A DNA stretch of 64,000 nucleotides from Bdellovibrio bacteriovorus (GCF_001592735.1 NZ_LUKE01000001.1:1873184-1937183), one strand, 5' to 3'. Numbered from the stretch's first letter, positions 41,605-51,891 are shown. Program-made: numbers and translations. The notes: generated from the sequence alone by a model not told the origin.

Positions 41605-41811
41605 TTAGTTCAATGCGTGGGTTTTCGTGCGTGTTTTGACTTCACAATGAGGGCAAAAGGCTTCTTCTTTAATTTCTAAAATTCCGCGATCGGCAATATG
41701 CTTAAGCTCTAAGACCGTGCCGCAAAGTATGCAATTGTTTTGGGAAATTATAAACTCGCGGTGTTTGGTAGAGTCCGCTTTCTCGAAATAATTGACCTTG
41801 TTGTAATCCAT
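41605..41811 (-). CDS. Small zinc-ribbon-like protein
   Basis: 68 residues with two CxxC pairs: NNCILCGTVLEL and FCPHCEVKTR, spaced about 27 residues, a pattern for one zinc. The start is ATG 41811 (MDYNKV), 8 bases after AAAGGATGAG; longer forms begin at 41844. The C-terminus is basic. No family was recognised; it may be a nucleic-acid-binding or regulatory small protein. Confidence 0.6.
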   Translation of the reverse strand: MDYNKVNYFEKADSTKHREFIISQNNCILCGTVLELKHIADRGILEIKEEAFCPHCEVKTRTKTHALN

Positions 41812-41969
41812 CAGTTGTCTCATCCTTTGAGTGCTCACATCCATAAGATGACGGCTTCATGCCTTGAGCATAAGAGTGCTTATGCAAAAGCCGTTCACAG
41901 ATTTAAGTCCGGAGTTCGAACGTAAAACCGTAAAAACCTGACCGCTATCTATGGTTTAGAAATTGATAA

Positions 41970-41990
41970 ACCCCTCCACGCCTAGGGGGT
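41970..41990 (+). promoter_or_regulatory. Hairpin covering the ribosome site of the collagen-like lipoprotein
   Basis: ACCCCT (41970-41975), eight-base loop, AGGGGGT (41984-41990), which is also the ribosome site of the ATG at 41995. The stem would hide it until opened by a protein, RNA or temperature. Confidence 0.5.
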
Positions 41991-41994
41991 ATTT

Positions 41995-42892
41995 ATGAAA
42001 AAAACATTATTACTGTTATGTGCACTGGCGAGTCTCAGCGCTTGCGTGGAAATCAAAGATCCAAATCAAGAAACTAAAAATGAACCGGAAAACGTGAAGC
42101 CTGTCGTCCTTCAGCAAAGGGCCGAGTTGGTGGTCGATAAGGACATTTATTTTTTTGAAGGAGATTTTTTAACTAAAGAAGAATTTATTAAAATGGAGAG
42201 AGAGCCTTCACTCGCTAAGGACCACACAGTTCAGCTAGATTATTTGCAAATAGAAAAAGGCGCAGTCCTTTATACTTTGGGACAGAACCTTCGCTTAGAA
42301 GTAAAAGAGCTGTCTTCAAATGGCAAAATCGAAACTTTTCCTGAAGGAGCACAGGCGCCTTTGGATATCGAAGGGCGAAGTGGGGGGATCTTTTACATGA
42401 TCGTGGATCAAGGCGAAGGATTTTTAGAAATCACCATGAGAGGCCAGCAGGGTGGAAACGGAAGTGATGGGGCAGAGCCTGATGCTGCGCTAGTCGGCGA
42501 GCCCGGAAAACTCATACAATGCAAAGGGTGTAGCGAAGTCGAAGTTCTTAAAACCTGGTTAGGTGGTAAAGGAAAACGCGGATATCCCGGTGCGGATGGG
42601 AAAACGGGGGGCTCGTCAGGATCCTTAAAGTTCACGATCAAAAGTTACGATCACTTTGTCATGGTACCGCATAAATATGGGGGACGCGGAGGCAATAAAG
42701 GACGGGGAAATCCACGCGGTGGTGACCCAGGTCCCCCAGCACCTGTTGGGTTGGGTTACCTTCAGAGCAACACTCGATACCCGGAGCTTTATAAAACTTA
42801 TGATCGATACGGAGGTCCAGGAGCCGACGGAGTGGATGGTAAAGAAGGAACGGTAGATAATGGGGTCTACGACGACAAAGGCCAAAGACTCC

Positions 42893-42900
<8 letters not shown>
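41995..42900 (+). CDS. Gly-rich collagen-like lipoprotein
   Basis: Lipoprotein signal: MKKTLLLLCALASLSAC with lipobox LSAC (Cys17). The mature part (about residues 30-140) is mixed; residues about 145-290 contain Gly-rich blocks, including GNGSDGAEPDA, GGKGKRGYPGADGKTGG, GGRGGNKGRGNPRGGDPGPP and GGPGADGVDG, suggesting collagen-like turns. One Cys pair (CKGC). Probably at the outer membrane surface. Function unknown. Its translation start lies in a hairpin. Confidence 0.78.
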
Positions 42901-43312
<412 letters not shown>

Positions 43313-43382
43313 ATCTTCTTATCGGAAGGTGATTTTCAAAAATGGCCGTTCTTAACCGAATCTAAACGTCTATTGCAAAGGT

Positions 43383-44474
43383 TTAATCCAGGTAGCTGGT
43401 TTTTAGTTTCTGCTCTTCGCTGTGCTTCTCTAGACCTAAGTGAATGAGTTTCGTAATCAGATCGCGATAACCCAAACCTGAGGCTTCCCACATCTTAGGA
43501 TACATTGAAATCTTCGTAAATCCCGGGATGGTGTTGATTTCGTTAACGTAAAAATCTCCGTTTTTACGTAAGAAAAAGTCCACGCGAGTAAGGCCGTCAC
43601 AGCCCATCACCTGATAGGTTTTCTTAGCTAAAGTTTGCAATTTTTGAAGCGCTTCTGATGTCATCTCTGCCGGAATTTTTAACAAAGCGCCATTATCATC
43701 GATGTACTTGGCTTCATAAGAATAAAACTCATGCTGCGGAATAATTTCACCAGGAAGAGACGCTTGCGGTTCGCGATTGTGACCCATCACCGAACATTCA
43801 ATTTCGCGACCTTCAATAAATTCTTCGGCTAAAACTTTGGTATCGAATTGGAAAGAGTCTTTTAAGCCCTTTTCAAAGTCTTCCACTGTTTTAATTTTAT
43901 GAACGCCCACCGAAGAGCCCGCGTTTGCCGGCTTAATGAAAAACGGAGAGCCCAGCTTGTTGACGACGTCTTGGTAAGATGTGTTTTTATACGGCGTCAG
44001 TAACATGTAACGTGCATTGGGAATCTGTGCTTCGGTGAAAAGTCTTTTCATGATTTCTTTGTCCATGCCCGCAGCAGAGGACCAAACGCCACAACCGACA
44101 AAAGCCAGCTGCACCATTTTGAAAAGACCTTGAATAGTTCCGTCTTCACCCATGGTGCCGTGCAAGATCGGGAAGGCGGCATCGACATTTGTTTTACTTT
44201 GATTTTGCAATGAATAAAGAACCGGTTTTCCTTCTAAGGAAATCAAGGCAACAGGTTCTGCTTGTGGTGGTAACGCTTTATCGACAATCTTTGTGGCTTG
44301 TGAAAAAACGGCGTCGGACGGGAAGCGATACCAGCTGCCTTCTTTGCTGATACCAATAAGGATTGGTGAAAAAAGATTTTTATCTAAAGCGTCAGCGACA
44401 TTCTTTGCAGATCGCAAAGACACTTCGTGTTCTGCTGATTTACCACCAAAAATAAGTGCAACGTTCTTTTTCAT
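43383..44474 (-). CDS. ddl: D-alanine-D-alanine ligase
   Basis: ATP-grasp enzyme making the D-Ala-D-Ala end of peptidoglycan stem peptides. [16 protein letters not shown] (N-terminal), [52 protein letters not shown] near the C-terminus, all Ddl hallmarks. At 363 residues it suits the long (VanA-like DdlA) size. It is 9 bases after elbB, so cotranscribed. Confidence 0.95.
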   Translation of the reverse strand: MKKNVALIFGGKSAEHEVSLRSAKNVADALDKNLFSPILIGISKEGSWYRFPSDAVFSQATKIVDKALPPQAEPVALISLEGKPVLYSLQNQSKTNVDAAFPILHGTMGEDGTIQGLFKMVQLAFVGCGVWSSAAGMDKEIMKRLFTEAQIPNARYMLLTPYKNTSYQDVVNKLGSPFFIKPANAGSSVGVHKIKTVEDFEKGLKDSFQFDTKVLAEEFIEGREIECSVMGHNREPQASLPGEIIPQHEFYSYEAKYIDDNGALLKIPAEMTSEALQKLQTLAKKTYQVMGCDGLTRVDFFLRKNGDFYVNEINTIPGFTKISMYPKMWEASGLGYRDLITKLIHLGLEKHSEEQKLKTSYLD

Positions 44475-44483
44475 TTTAATTCC

Positions 44484-45137
44484 TTATGCCCATTCTACAA
44501 GTTCGTGAACCAAGCCAAAAATACCCGCGAAGACTTCATTGGGCCGAGCATCGTCATACATATAAGCGGGGGTGGTCACAATTTTGGTTTCACGATCAGA
44601 GATATAATCATCCACCGGACATTCTTCATGAACGGCACCGGCCTTTTGCAATTCCGCGATCGTCGCCGGATCGTTGCCGATAGTTAAAGTCGGTTTTTTA
44701 TCGCCTAATACTTTTGCTAATAAGACAGGAGCGATACAGATGGCCGCAATGGGTTTGCTTGCGTTGTAAAAATCTAAAATCACGCGACGGACTTCAGGGT
44801 TCACGTCACACTTCGCCCCTTTTTCGGCCCAGTTGCAAAGATTTTTAGCGGCGCCATAGCCACCAGGAAATGCCAGGCCATCAAAGTCTTTTTCTTGCAG
44901 CAGGTTGAGGTTTTGAACGTGTCCGCGAGCAATGCGCGCGGACTCCTGTAAAACAGAGCGTTTCGCCGAAGTCGCTTCGCCCTTAAGATGATTGACCTCG
45001 GAAAGTTCGATATCGGGAGCAAAACAAGTGACCTTTGCACCTGCCTGACTAAGGGCAATCAATAGGCTGACGGCCTCTGTGATTTCACTGCCATCAAGAT
45101 ATCCGGCTCCGGAAAGAACCACGGCAATTTTTTTCAT
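44484..45137 (-). CDS. elbB: ElbB-type DJ-1/PfpI protein (glyoxalase-like)
   Basis: DJ-1/PfpI-fold protein close to ElbB: VVLSGAGYLDGSEITEAVSLLIALSQAG, FPGGYGAAKNLCNWA, nucleophile elbow AAICIAPVLLAK with the reactive Cys, and VDDYISDRETKIVTTPAYM. 217 residues. Described for E. coli as a glyoxalase/amidase-like enzyme; historically named after isoprenoid synthesis. First gene of the elbB-ddl unit. Confidence 0.92.
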   Translation of the reverse strand: MKKIAVVLSGAGYLDGSEITEAVSLLIALSQAGAKVTCFAPDIELSEVNHLKGEATSAKRSVLQESARIARGHVQNLNLLQEKDFDGLAFPGGYGAAKNLCNWAEKGAKCDVNPEVRRVILDFYNASKPIAAICIAPVLLAKVLGDKKPTLTIGNDPATIAELQKAGAVHEECPVDDYISDRETKIVTTPAYMYDDARPNEVFAGIFGLVHELVEWA

Positions 45138-45173
45138 AAAACCTCCCGAAAGAGGTTTTAGACTACTGTGATT

Positions 45174-46103
45174 TTAAGGAGTTGGCAACGGGGCCGGTTT
45201 ATAATTTGTTAGACTATTGCAGTTATTCACTAAGACCTTGCGGCCGTTCATTGGATCACTCGGGTTCGCTGTTTTGATCGTGACCAACTGACGAATACAG
45301 AAATCTGTCAGACGTGCCATGAATGGCAATTCCGGAGTGAAGGTCGCCCAGAAACTGGCGCGTAAAGTCTCCGTTAAGCTGCCTTTTTTATAAGTTTGAA
45401 TAAGATCAAACGACAGAGTTTTAGTGAGCCATTTACAATCTTTGTATCCGCCGCAATTGGGTTGGTCCATGACCGCTTGAGGAACTGCGCGCATGATTTC
45501 TTCAGACTTTAAATTTACGCATTTTCGTTCGCAACTGTCATAACCCTCTTTGACACAGGCCGCTTGTTCTTCCTCATCATTGAAACAAGTGCTTGCCAGA
45601 TAACCGGCTCTTTCAAAACCAAGAATCATATTTGAGTCGTCAGAAAGAGTGTGAATGCTTTTTTGTTTTAAGCCAGCAGTTTGTACTTCCAAAGATTGAT
45701 TGTCCGCCACCGCGGCAGAGCATGCTCCACGGCAATAACCACGTTGAGCTTCTTTAGTGGATTGAGGCGTTTGTTCTTCACCGCGCATCATATCAAACTG
45801 ATAGTTAAATTTATAACGGGTGATCTTGGCCCCATTTTGATCAGAGTCCACACGCTCTTTCACCGTGATGCCTTCACGCAAAGTAAAGAACGGATTCGGA
45901 TTGGTTTCCACTTTTTGAGTGGTTTCGAAGGCCGCAAATTCATTTACATTCAATGCAAACGGATCCGCTGTGCCCCATAATTCTGAAACTGACTCTAAAA
46001 CTGCTTCGGGTGTTGTATCGACGTCTTCAGATTCTGGTGCTTTCACGCAAGAAAGCATGCCGCCCATTACAAGCAGCGCTAATAAGGTGTTTTTTAAATT
46101 CAT
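45174..46103 (-). CDS. Lipoprotein of unknown function
   Basis: Signal and lipobox MNLKNTLLALLVMGGMLSC (Cys19). About eight further cysteines, several in CSAAV, STCFNDEEEQAAC, DSCERKC and NCGGYKDCK contexts, suggest disulphides in an exported domain. The start is ATG 46103, overlapping the upstream GNAT stop as ATGA; the frame extends eight codons further. Family not recognised. Translationally coupled to the acetyltransferase gene. Confidence 0.75.
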   Translation of the reverse strand: MNLKNTLLALLVMGGMLSCVKAPESEDVDTTPEAVLESVSELWGTADPFALNVNEFAAFETTQKVETNPNPFFTLREGITVKERVDSDQNGAKITRYKFNYQFDMMRGEEQTPQSTKEAQRGYCRGACSAAVADNQSLEVQTAGLKQKSIHTLSDDSNMILGFERAGYLASTCFNDEEEQAACVKEGYDSCERKCVNLKSEEIMRAVPQAVMDQPNCGGYKDCKWLTKTLSFDLIQTYKKGSLTETLRASFWATFTPELPFMARLTDFCIRQLVTIKTANPSDPMNGRKVLVNNCNSLTNYKPAPLPTP

Positions 46104-47191
46104 ATAGAGTCCCAGCCCCAAATCCACAGGGGTAACGGTAAGATTTTTTCTAATTTGTCTAATGTTTCGGGCTTAAACATATCCATGGCGCGATAGTCCA
46201 CCGGACCAAACAACAAGCGAACCATGTCGGTTTCTTTATTGATGGTGTAAAGATCCGTTCCAATACCGAAAACATATTGAGTCGGATGTTTTTCCAAAAC
46301 AATATCGGCCACTCCTTCGGCGCGGAAAGCGCGTTTGATTTTTGCCGACAACTGATCAAAGTTCACAAGCTTAATCATGCCCAAAAAGCCGTGATTTTTG
46401 GTCACAGGCAATTTTTCAAGTTGTTGAATCAAATTAGTGGCGTGCCGAGGGCAAATCACCGTGACGGGTTGACCTTTTTGCATGCGAATAAAACTAAATA
46501 ACGCCATTAATTTAGAAACCGAACCACCCCATTCATGCAGATAGCCTCCTAAATCAATGCCTTTTCCTTCAATCGCATAAGCCGCCAGTTGACCATTAGA
46601 CTCCCAAGCGGTGTAGACCTTGGTTTGCGGAATCGAAAGAAATTTTTTGGTTTCTTCAATAGTGCGAACCGAGTTGATCGAGTGAGAGGAATAAAGACGA
46701 TAAATCGCGTCTGGTGATACGCGAGGGTCCGTCGAAAAGCGCAGGCCTTCGTTATTGGCTTCAAATTCTTCTTCGATGACGAAGCTCACTTCGTTGCCCG
46801 CAAGTTCAAAGCCCATGCGGCGGTAGAAATCAAAAAGGTCCGTCCAAAGAATCGCGATATCACATGACTGTTCCGTCGCCATTTTTAAGCAGTCTTTGAC
46901 GATTTGGGTGCTTAAGCCCTGCCCCCGGTGTTCGTCATGGGTCACAACGGATCCAATGGCGCCCACTTTAAAAATAACGTGAGGAGACTTAATAATCAGA
47001 GGCTTTAATACTGCATGCGAAAGGACTTTGCCCTCATCGGCGATAATACGCATATTGTGCAAGTTGTTGCGGTTAAAGGCGGTTGGATACTCAGCGGCAA
47101 TAGACCAAGGGGCCTCATTGCGCAGTTTTTGGTTCAAAAATTCAAGAACGTGAGGCAATTCTGCTTCATTGGGGGAACGAGGTCCTTCCAT
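46100..47191 (-). CDS. GNAT-family N-acetyltransferase
   Basis: The GNAT core lies at residues about 1-150: VGAIGSVVTHDEHRGQGLSTQIVKDCL (acetyl-CoA binding, RGQGLS) and LWTDLFDFYRRMGFELAG (motif B). The ~200-residue C-terminal part is unassigned, and the whole resembles Eis-like two-domain acetyltransferases. It is coupled to the downstream lipoprotein gene. Substrate unknown. ATG 47191. Confidence 0.82.
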   Translation of the reverse strand: MEGPRSPNEAELPHVLEFLNQKLRNEAPWSIAAEYPTAFNRNNLHNMRIIADEGKVLSHAVLKPLIIKSPHVIFKVGAIGSVVTHDEHRGQGLSTQIVKDCLKMATEQSCDIAILWTDLFDFYRRMGFELAGNEVSFVIEEEFEANNEGLRFSTDPRVSPDAIYRLYSSHSINSVRTIEETKKFLSIPQTKVYTAWESNGQLAAYAIEGKGIDLGGYLHEWGGSVSKLMALFSFIRMQKGQPVTVICPRHATNLIQQLEKLPVTKNHGFLGMIKLVNFDQLSAKIKRAFRAEGVADIVLEKHPTQYVFGIGTDLYTINKETDMVRLLFGPVDYRAMDMFKPETLDKLEKILPLPLWIWGWDSI

Positions 47192-47355
47192 GAACTCTCC
47201 TTTAAAGTCTTTCGACCTGATTTTCAGTATAGCCGGGATGGGGAGGGGACCCCAGCTTTTGACAAACCAGGGCCTGAAAAATGCGACCCAAGTCCGGAAG
47301 GAAGTTTGACATCAGGGGCAAAAGTTTTATATTAAGGGCCTTTAGGAGCACCCCC

Positions 47356-47589
47356 ATGGCAGATAAAAGTCAGAGCTGGAAAGACAACAAGCCCGGTAAA
47401 ATGTTCGTCGATCAATCTTGTATTGCTTGCGACGCTTGCGTTTTAACCGCGCCTAATAACTTTCACATGCATGATGAAGACGGCCATGCCTTCGTCGCTA
47501 AACAACCTTCTTCCCCTGAAGAAGAAGAATTGTGCAAAGAGGCGATGGAGGGTTGTCCAGTAGAAGCGATAGGCAATGACGGCGAATAA
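47356..47589 (+). CDS. Ferredoxin, single [4Fe-4S]/[3Fe-4S]
   Basis: Small electron-transfer protein: SCIACDACVLTAPNNF gives CxxCxxC, and EGCPVEAIG gives the last Cys-Pro. 77 residues. The start is ATG 47356, with AGGAG seven bases upstream; a longer frame begins at 47281 without support. It overlaps nth by 14 bases. Partner not evident; it could serve the Fe-S enzyme Nth only as neighbour, not as proven partner. Confidence 0.88.
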   Translation: MADKSQSWKDNKPGKMFVDQSCIACDACVLTAPNNFHMHDEDGHAFVAKQPSSPEEEELCKEAMEGCPVEAIGNDGE

Positions 47590-48265
47590 GCCCGTCAAAA
47601 AAGTCGCAAAAAAAGTTCCTGCTAAAAAGGTAAAGCCCAAGCCAGCGCCTCTTTTAGAGACCCTTGCTTTATTTAAAAAATACTACCCTGATGCGCACTG
47701 CGCTTTGGATTTTACTAATCCTTACGAGCTCTTAGTGGCCACCGTGTTGTCCGCTCAGTGCACTGATGAGCGCGTTAATAAAGTCACCCCTGCTTTGTTT
47801 AAAAAATATGGCACTCCTCAAAAAATGGCAAAAGCCCCCATTGAAGACATCGAAGAATTGATTCGTTCGACCGGTTTTTTCAAAAACAAAGCCAAGAGCT
47901 TAAAGACCGCCGCCATTGATTTGGTTGAAAAATACGAAGGCGAAATCCCACAGGAGCTCGGGCCTTTGGTCGAGCTTCCAGGCGTGGGACGTAAAACTGC
48001 CAACGTCGTTTTGGGAAATGCCTTTGGGATCGCTAGCGGCATCGTTGTCGATACTCATGTCACTCGTTTAAGCAACCGCTTGGGATGGGTGCGTGGTGAA
48101 AACGCGGTGGTTATTGAAAGGGAACTGAATCCCCAGGTTCCCCAGGAAGATTGGGTGATGTTTTCTCATTATCTGATCTCACATGGTCGAGCTGTCTGTA
48201 AGGCGAGAAAACCTGCGTGCAGTCACTGCTTTTTAGAGGAGACTTGCCCCAAGATAGGTGTCTAG
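47576..48265 (+). CDS. nth: Endonuclease III
   Basis: DNA glycosylase/AP lyase for oxidised pyrimidines. A Lys/Ala/Pro-rich N-terminal tail (AKKVPAKKVKPKP, about residues 10-25) precedes the HhH-GPD core: ATVLSAQCTDERVN, LPGVGRKTANVVL with catalytic Lys in GRKTA, VVDTHVTRLSNRL with catalytic Asp, and the Fe-S loop CKARKPACSHCFLEETC (Cx6Cx2Cx5C). 229 residues; the tail is unusual. It overlaps the ferredoxin gene. Confidence 0.95.
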   Translation: MTANKPVKKVAKKVPAKKVKPKPAPLLETLALFKKYYPDAHCALDFTNPYELLVATVLSAQCTDERVNKVTPALFKKYGTPQKMAKAPIEDIEELIRSTGFFKNKAKSLKTAAIDLVEKYEGEIPQELGPLVELPGVGRKTANVVLGNAFGIASGIVVDTHVTRLSNRLGWVRGENAVVIERELNPQVPQEDWVMFSHYLISHGRAVCKARKPACSHCFLEETCPKIGV

Positions 48266-48279
48266 GCCACAATGATCCC

Positions 48280-48762
48280 ATGCTGGTTTCATTCTTTGAG
48301 AGCGTTAAATACGTTGGTCACCTTCTGCCGATTTCTTTTTTAAGAATCTTCTTAGGTTATTATTATTTAGAACAAGCTTTGAATAAATATAAAGGTGATT
48401 TTTTAAGTCGCCCGCGTATCGCGGACCAAATTGCAGAATGGCTTCCGGCCAGTCACGCGCCGAATTGGTTTAAGATCTTTGCTTCAAGCCAAATGATCCC
48501 GCATTGGCAAACGGTGGCCTTTATTATTTTAGGCTTAGAGTTTGCGATCGCTATTTCTTATATCATTGGGTATGTGGTTCGCCCGGTGGCGATGTTGGGA
48601 ATCTTGCTTTGCGTGACCATGCTCTTTATCTCGGGCCCGGCGTCTGAAGATTTGTATAAAACATTTCTAGCCACGCATGTGATTTTAGCTTGGGTGGGGG
48701 CGGGACGTTGCCTGGGTATAGATTATTATTTCTTTAAGCGTCGCCGTGGATTGTGGTGGTAG
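48280..48762 (+). CDS. DoxX-like membrane protein
   Basis: Four hydrophobic segments over 160 residues; LRIFLGYYYLEQALNKY and the C-terminal YYFFKRRRG are DoxX/SURF4-like. ATG 48280 (MLVSFFES); a longer frame starts at 48217 within nth. It is followed 3 bases later by the thiB-like gene, so it may share the operon. Function of the family is not settled. Confidence 0.72.
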   Translation: MLVSFFESVKYVGHLLPISFLRIFLGYYYLEQALNKYKGDFLSRPRIADQIAEWLPASHAPNWFKIFASSQMIPHWQTVAFIILGLEFAIAISYIIGYVVRPVAMLGILLCVTMLFISGPASEDLYKTFLATHVILAWVGAGRCLGIDYYFFKRRRGLWW

Positions 48763-48765
48763 TAA

Positions 48766-49806
48766 ATGAAGCACTTTATCTTTTTTATCACCGTGGTCTT
48801 TGTCGGTCTTTTTTTAGCTCTGCTGAATCGTAACGAAAAAGGTTTTAATTCAGGATCGGTCACGACTTTACGTGTTTTCGGGTATGCGTCTTTCACCGGT
48901 CGCTGGGGTGCGGGCCCGCTTTTAAAAGAGCATTTTGAGAAAACTTGTAAATGCAAAGTGGAGTTTATCGAAGGCAGTGATTCCGGCATCCTACTTCAGC
49001 GTCTAAAAATCGAAGGTGAAAGCTTAGGCGCAGATCTGGTGGTGGGCCTTGATCAGTTTGATCTTTCAAAGGCCGTGTCTGAACAGTCGTGGCGGAAACT
49101 GAACATAGGCGATATGCCAGTTTATGATTCCGTGAAGCCGGCATTATCAAACAGCTTTTTTGTTCCTTACGACTGGGGCGCTTTAACCTTTGTGGCTCGT
49201 CGTAACGATGCGGGCAGACACCCTTCAAAACTCGATGACTTATTAGATCCTGTTTATGCAAAACAAATTGCTTTGCAAGATCCTCGTACAAGTTCTCCGG
49301 GAATGCAGTTCTTATACTGGGTTATTCGCAGCAAGGGTGAAGACGCTGGTTTTGAATTTCTAAAAAAGATGATGAACCAAGCCCACAGTTTTTCACCGAC
49401 ATGGTCGACAGCCTATGGCTTATTCACTAACAAACAGGCTTCTTTGGTTTATTCTTACGTGACTTCGCCGCTGTATCATTTGGTGGAAGACAAAGATAAA
49501 AACTTTGTGGCTTTGCCATTTGTGGAGCCATCACCGGTTCAATTTGAATTTGTGGGTATTCCAGAATTCTGCCGCCATTGCGATTTAGCCGAACAATTCG
49601 TGAACTTGATGCTGTCGCCCGAAGGGCAAAAGATCATCATGGAAAAAAACTATATGTTCCCGGTGATGAAGGGGGTTATGGAAGGCACTCCATTTGAATC
49701 GGCAATGACCGTTAAGACCATGGATGAAGTGGAGATGCTTTCTACGTCCGAAGTGGACCGGTTGCTGAAAAGATGGACCGAAATTCGTCGAGGCGAAGTC
49801 AATTGA
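48766..49806 (+). CDS. thiB: Thiamine-type ABC transporter substrate-binding protein (ThiB-like)
   Basis: Periplasmic binding protein. An N-terminal hydrophobic segment is followed by TLRVFGYASFTGRWGAGPLLKEHFE and KVEFIEGSD, then LKIEGESLGADLVVGLDQFDL, the ThiB family pattern. Later: VPYDWGALTFV, DPRTSSPG. 346 residues. It overlaps the permease gene start (TTGA) and is first of a thiB-thiP-thiQ set. Substrate could be thiamine or a related base; no TPP riboswitch is visible upstream. Confidence 0.85.
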   Translation: MKHFIFFITVVFVGLFLALLNRNEKGFNSGSVTTLRVFGYASFTGRWGAGPLLKEHFEKTCKCKVEFIEGSDSGILLQRLKIEGESLGADLVVGLDQFDLSKAVSEQSWRKLNIGDMPVYDSVKPALSNSFFVPYDWGALTFVARRNDAGRHPSKLDDLLDPVYAKQIALQDPRTSSPGMQFLYWVIRSKGEDAGFEFLKKMMNQAHSFSPTWSTAYGLFTNKQASLVYSYVTSPLYHLVEDKDKNFVALPFVEPSPVQFEFVGIPEFCRHCDLAEQFVNLMLSPEGQKIIMEKNYMFPVMKGVMEGTPFESAMTVKTMDEVEMLSTSEVDRLLKRWTEIRRGEVN

Positions 49807-51257
49807 ATCTAAGAAGTCTTTTGCGTCTTAGTTTGGTTTTGTTTTTACTTTTCCCATTTTTGTTTCTATTTTCTCAATTTCAAATTTCGCAAATGCCTAA
49901 CGCTGAAGAGTTGCGTTGGGCTTTCAAGAACAGTTTCACGCAAAGTTTTTTTTCGGCTCTGTTTTCTTTGATATTTGGATTGTGGGCAGCGTTGGGCTTG
50001 GTTTCGTTACGTCATGGATCCTGGCGAAAAGCGGCTGAGATTTTATGTCTCATCCCGAATTTTTTGCCACCTCTTTTTAGTTTGCTCGCGATTTTAAACG
50101 CGGTGGATTTTTTTCCCATGGGGCTTGCAGGGATTATCTTTGTTCATACGGCGATCAACTTTGGATTGGTGGCTGTATTATTGGCGCGGACACTGGAGTC
50201 ACGTATCGGGCATGTCATTGAACTTGCTTACGTCGAAGGTGCTTCGCGGCACATGATCTGGTTTCAGGTTCTGATCCCGATGCTGCGGAAAGAGCTTTTA
50301 TATTTAGGACTTTTTGTATTCATTATTTGTTTTGGTAGTTTTTCGGTTCCTTTGATTGTCGGTGGCGGAATGGGAACGACGGTCGAAGTTTTAATTTATG
50401 AAAAAATCAGATTATCCGCTGAATGGGGCGAAGCTATTGTGCTAGCCTTTCTGCAATCGCTTTTTATTTTCGCGGTTTCTTTTATCGTTGGCAAAGGGGC
50501 GGTGCCGCCGGCCTCGCGCGAGGCCTCTTTGAAAGCCGTGGCCATGCCTTCAGGGGTGGTGTTTTTAGCTTTATGCGGGCTGTTTTATTTTTACGGTTAT
50601 GGCCAAGGTGTTTTAAATGGGCTGATGAAGTTTGAAAGATTTGCGGGGATGGGGCCGGACATCTTAAAAGCTTTTGGTGGCAGCGTGTTTTTGGGAATGA
50701 CGGCGGGGATTTTTTCTTACGTTGCCTTGATGTTGATTGCTTATTGTTGGCCAAAATGGTGGTTTGAAAAATTCTTAGCGGGATATGTGGCACCTTCGAC
50801 GTCGCTGGCGTGTTTTAGTTTTTTGATTCTGACACCCAATGAAGGGTTTTATCCTTATATTAAAATTCCGATCGCTTTGGTTTTGTTAAGCCTGAATGGT
50901 CTTTTCCGTATGGGATGGGACAGTTCATTGCATGCCTTAGAACAGCAGATTCGTGTCGCTTACACAATGGGGGCTTCTCACGCGATGATTTTTAAGGAAA
51001 TTCTTTTTCCGCAAATTTCTGAAAAGGCCGGCGTGCTAGCTGGTATCGCTGCAGTGTGGACTTGCGGCGATTTTGCGGTGTCTAGAATTTTAGCTCATAA
51101 AGAAGTGAGTATCGCAATGATGACAGACTCTTTGATGTCGGGATATCGTTTAGATCAAGCCACGGCGGTGAGTGTTTTAATTATCTTGGCGGGGGCGGTT
51201 TGTTACTGCGCATGCAAAGGGGGAAGCTATGTCTTACGTCGAAAATTTGAAGCGTAA
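49803..51257 (+). CDS. thiP: ABC transporter permease (ThiP-like)
   Basis: About 11-12 hydrophobic helices with two permease (EAA-type) motifs: AYVEGASRHMIWFQVLIPML near residue 140 and AYTMGASHAMIFKEILFPQI near residue 390, typical of a fused pair of permease modules as in ThiP. 484 residues. The start is likely TTG 49803, overlapping the thiB stop, though ATG 49773 is in frame. thiQ overlaps its end. Confidence 0.84.
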   Translation: MNLRSLLRLSLVLFLLFPFLFLFSQFQISQMPNAEELRWAFKNSFTQSFFSALFSLIFGLWAALGLVSLRHGSWRKAAEILCLIPNFLPPLFSLLAILNAVDFFPMGLAGIIFVHTAINFGLVAVLLARTLESRIGHVIELAYVEGASRHMIWFQVLIPMLRKELLYLGLFVFIICFGSFSVPLIVGGGMGTTVEVLIYEKIRLSAEWGEAIVLAFLQSLFIFAVSFIVGKGAVPPASREASLKAVAMPSGVVFLALCGLFYFYGYGQGVLNGLMKFERFAGMGPDILKAFGGSVFLGMTAGIFSYVALMLIAYCWPKWWFEKFLAGYVAPSTSLACFSFLILTPNEGFYPYIKIPIALVLLSLNGLFRMGWDSSLHALEQQIRVAYTMGASHAMIFKEILFPQISEKAGVLAGIAAVWTCGDFAVSRILAHKEVSIAMMTDSLMSGYRLDQATAVSVLIILAGAVCYCACKGGSYVLRRKFEA

Positions 51258-51891
51258 CTATTTTCGCCCCAACAGCAAGCATGAACTTGAATTTGTTTTA
51301 GATATTCCTCGGTGGGAAATCCTGGATAAAGGTGTCACCGTCTTGTGGGGGCCATCAGGTTCAGGTAAGACCTCGGTGTTTCGTATTTTGTTGGGGTTAG
51401 AGGATTGCCCGGGCCTGGTGTGGAACTTTAAAGGGGAGGATCTGGCGAAATTAAAAACTCCAGATCGTCGCATGGGTGTCGTCTTTCAAACCTTAGATCT
51501 TTTTCCGCATATGTCAGCTCGAGAAAATATTCTGTTCGCGGCTCGCGCACGCAAGGTTGAAAATGCCAAGGCTCAAGCTCGGCTAAAACATTTGATTGAA
51601 GTTTTGCAAATGAGTTCATTTATTGATCGCAAATCCGCGATTTTGTCTGGCGGGGAAAAGCAGCGCGTGGCCTTGGCTCGCGCTTTAATGGGGGAGCCGC
51701 GGTTGCTGCTGTTAGACGAACCGTTTTCTGCCCTAGATCAAGAACTGCGCGATGAAAGTCGACGCTTGGTGAAATCTGTGATTGATGCTGAAAATATTCC
51801 CACCGTCTTAGTGACTCATGATCAAAAGGACGTAGAAGTTTTAGCAACCAAGGTTTCGGAAATTAAAAACGGACGTTTGATTACGGATTAG
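51229..51891 (+). CDS. thiQ: ABC transporter ATPase (ThiQ-like)
   Basis: ATP-binding subunit: Walker A GPSGSGKTS, Q-loop VFQTLDLFPHM, signature LSGGEKQRVALARAL, Walker B LLLLDEPFSALD and the H-loop VLVTHD. 220 residues. Overlaps the permease gene by 29 bases. Completes the thiB-thiP-thiQ set. Confidence 0.92.
   Translation: MSYVENLKRNYFRPNSKHELEFVLDIPRWEILDKGVTVLWGPSGSGKTSVFRILLGLEDCPGLVWNFKGEDLAKLKTPDRRMGVVFQTLDLFPHMSARENILFAARARKVENAKAQARLKHLIEVLQMSSFIDRKSAILSGGEKQRVALARALMGEPRLLLLDEPFSALDQELRDESRRLVKSVIDAENIPTVLVTHDQKDVEVLATKVSEIKNGRLITD

Noticed and set aside
47281-47330. GTCCGGAAGGAAG, resembling domain IV of SRP RNA
   Set aside because: The essential 3' segment (AAGCAG-type) is absent and the flanks do not pair as in 4.5S RNA.
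47200-47355. Possible TPP riboswitch before the operon that ends in thiBPQ
   Set aside because: The CTGAGA box and the second conserved helix were not found in this gap or between the genes.
48965-49291. 108-residue frame opposite the thiB-like gene
   Set aside because: Antisense shadow without ribosome site or recognisable protein features.
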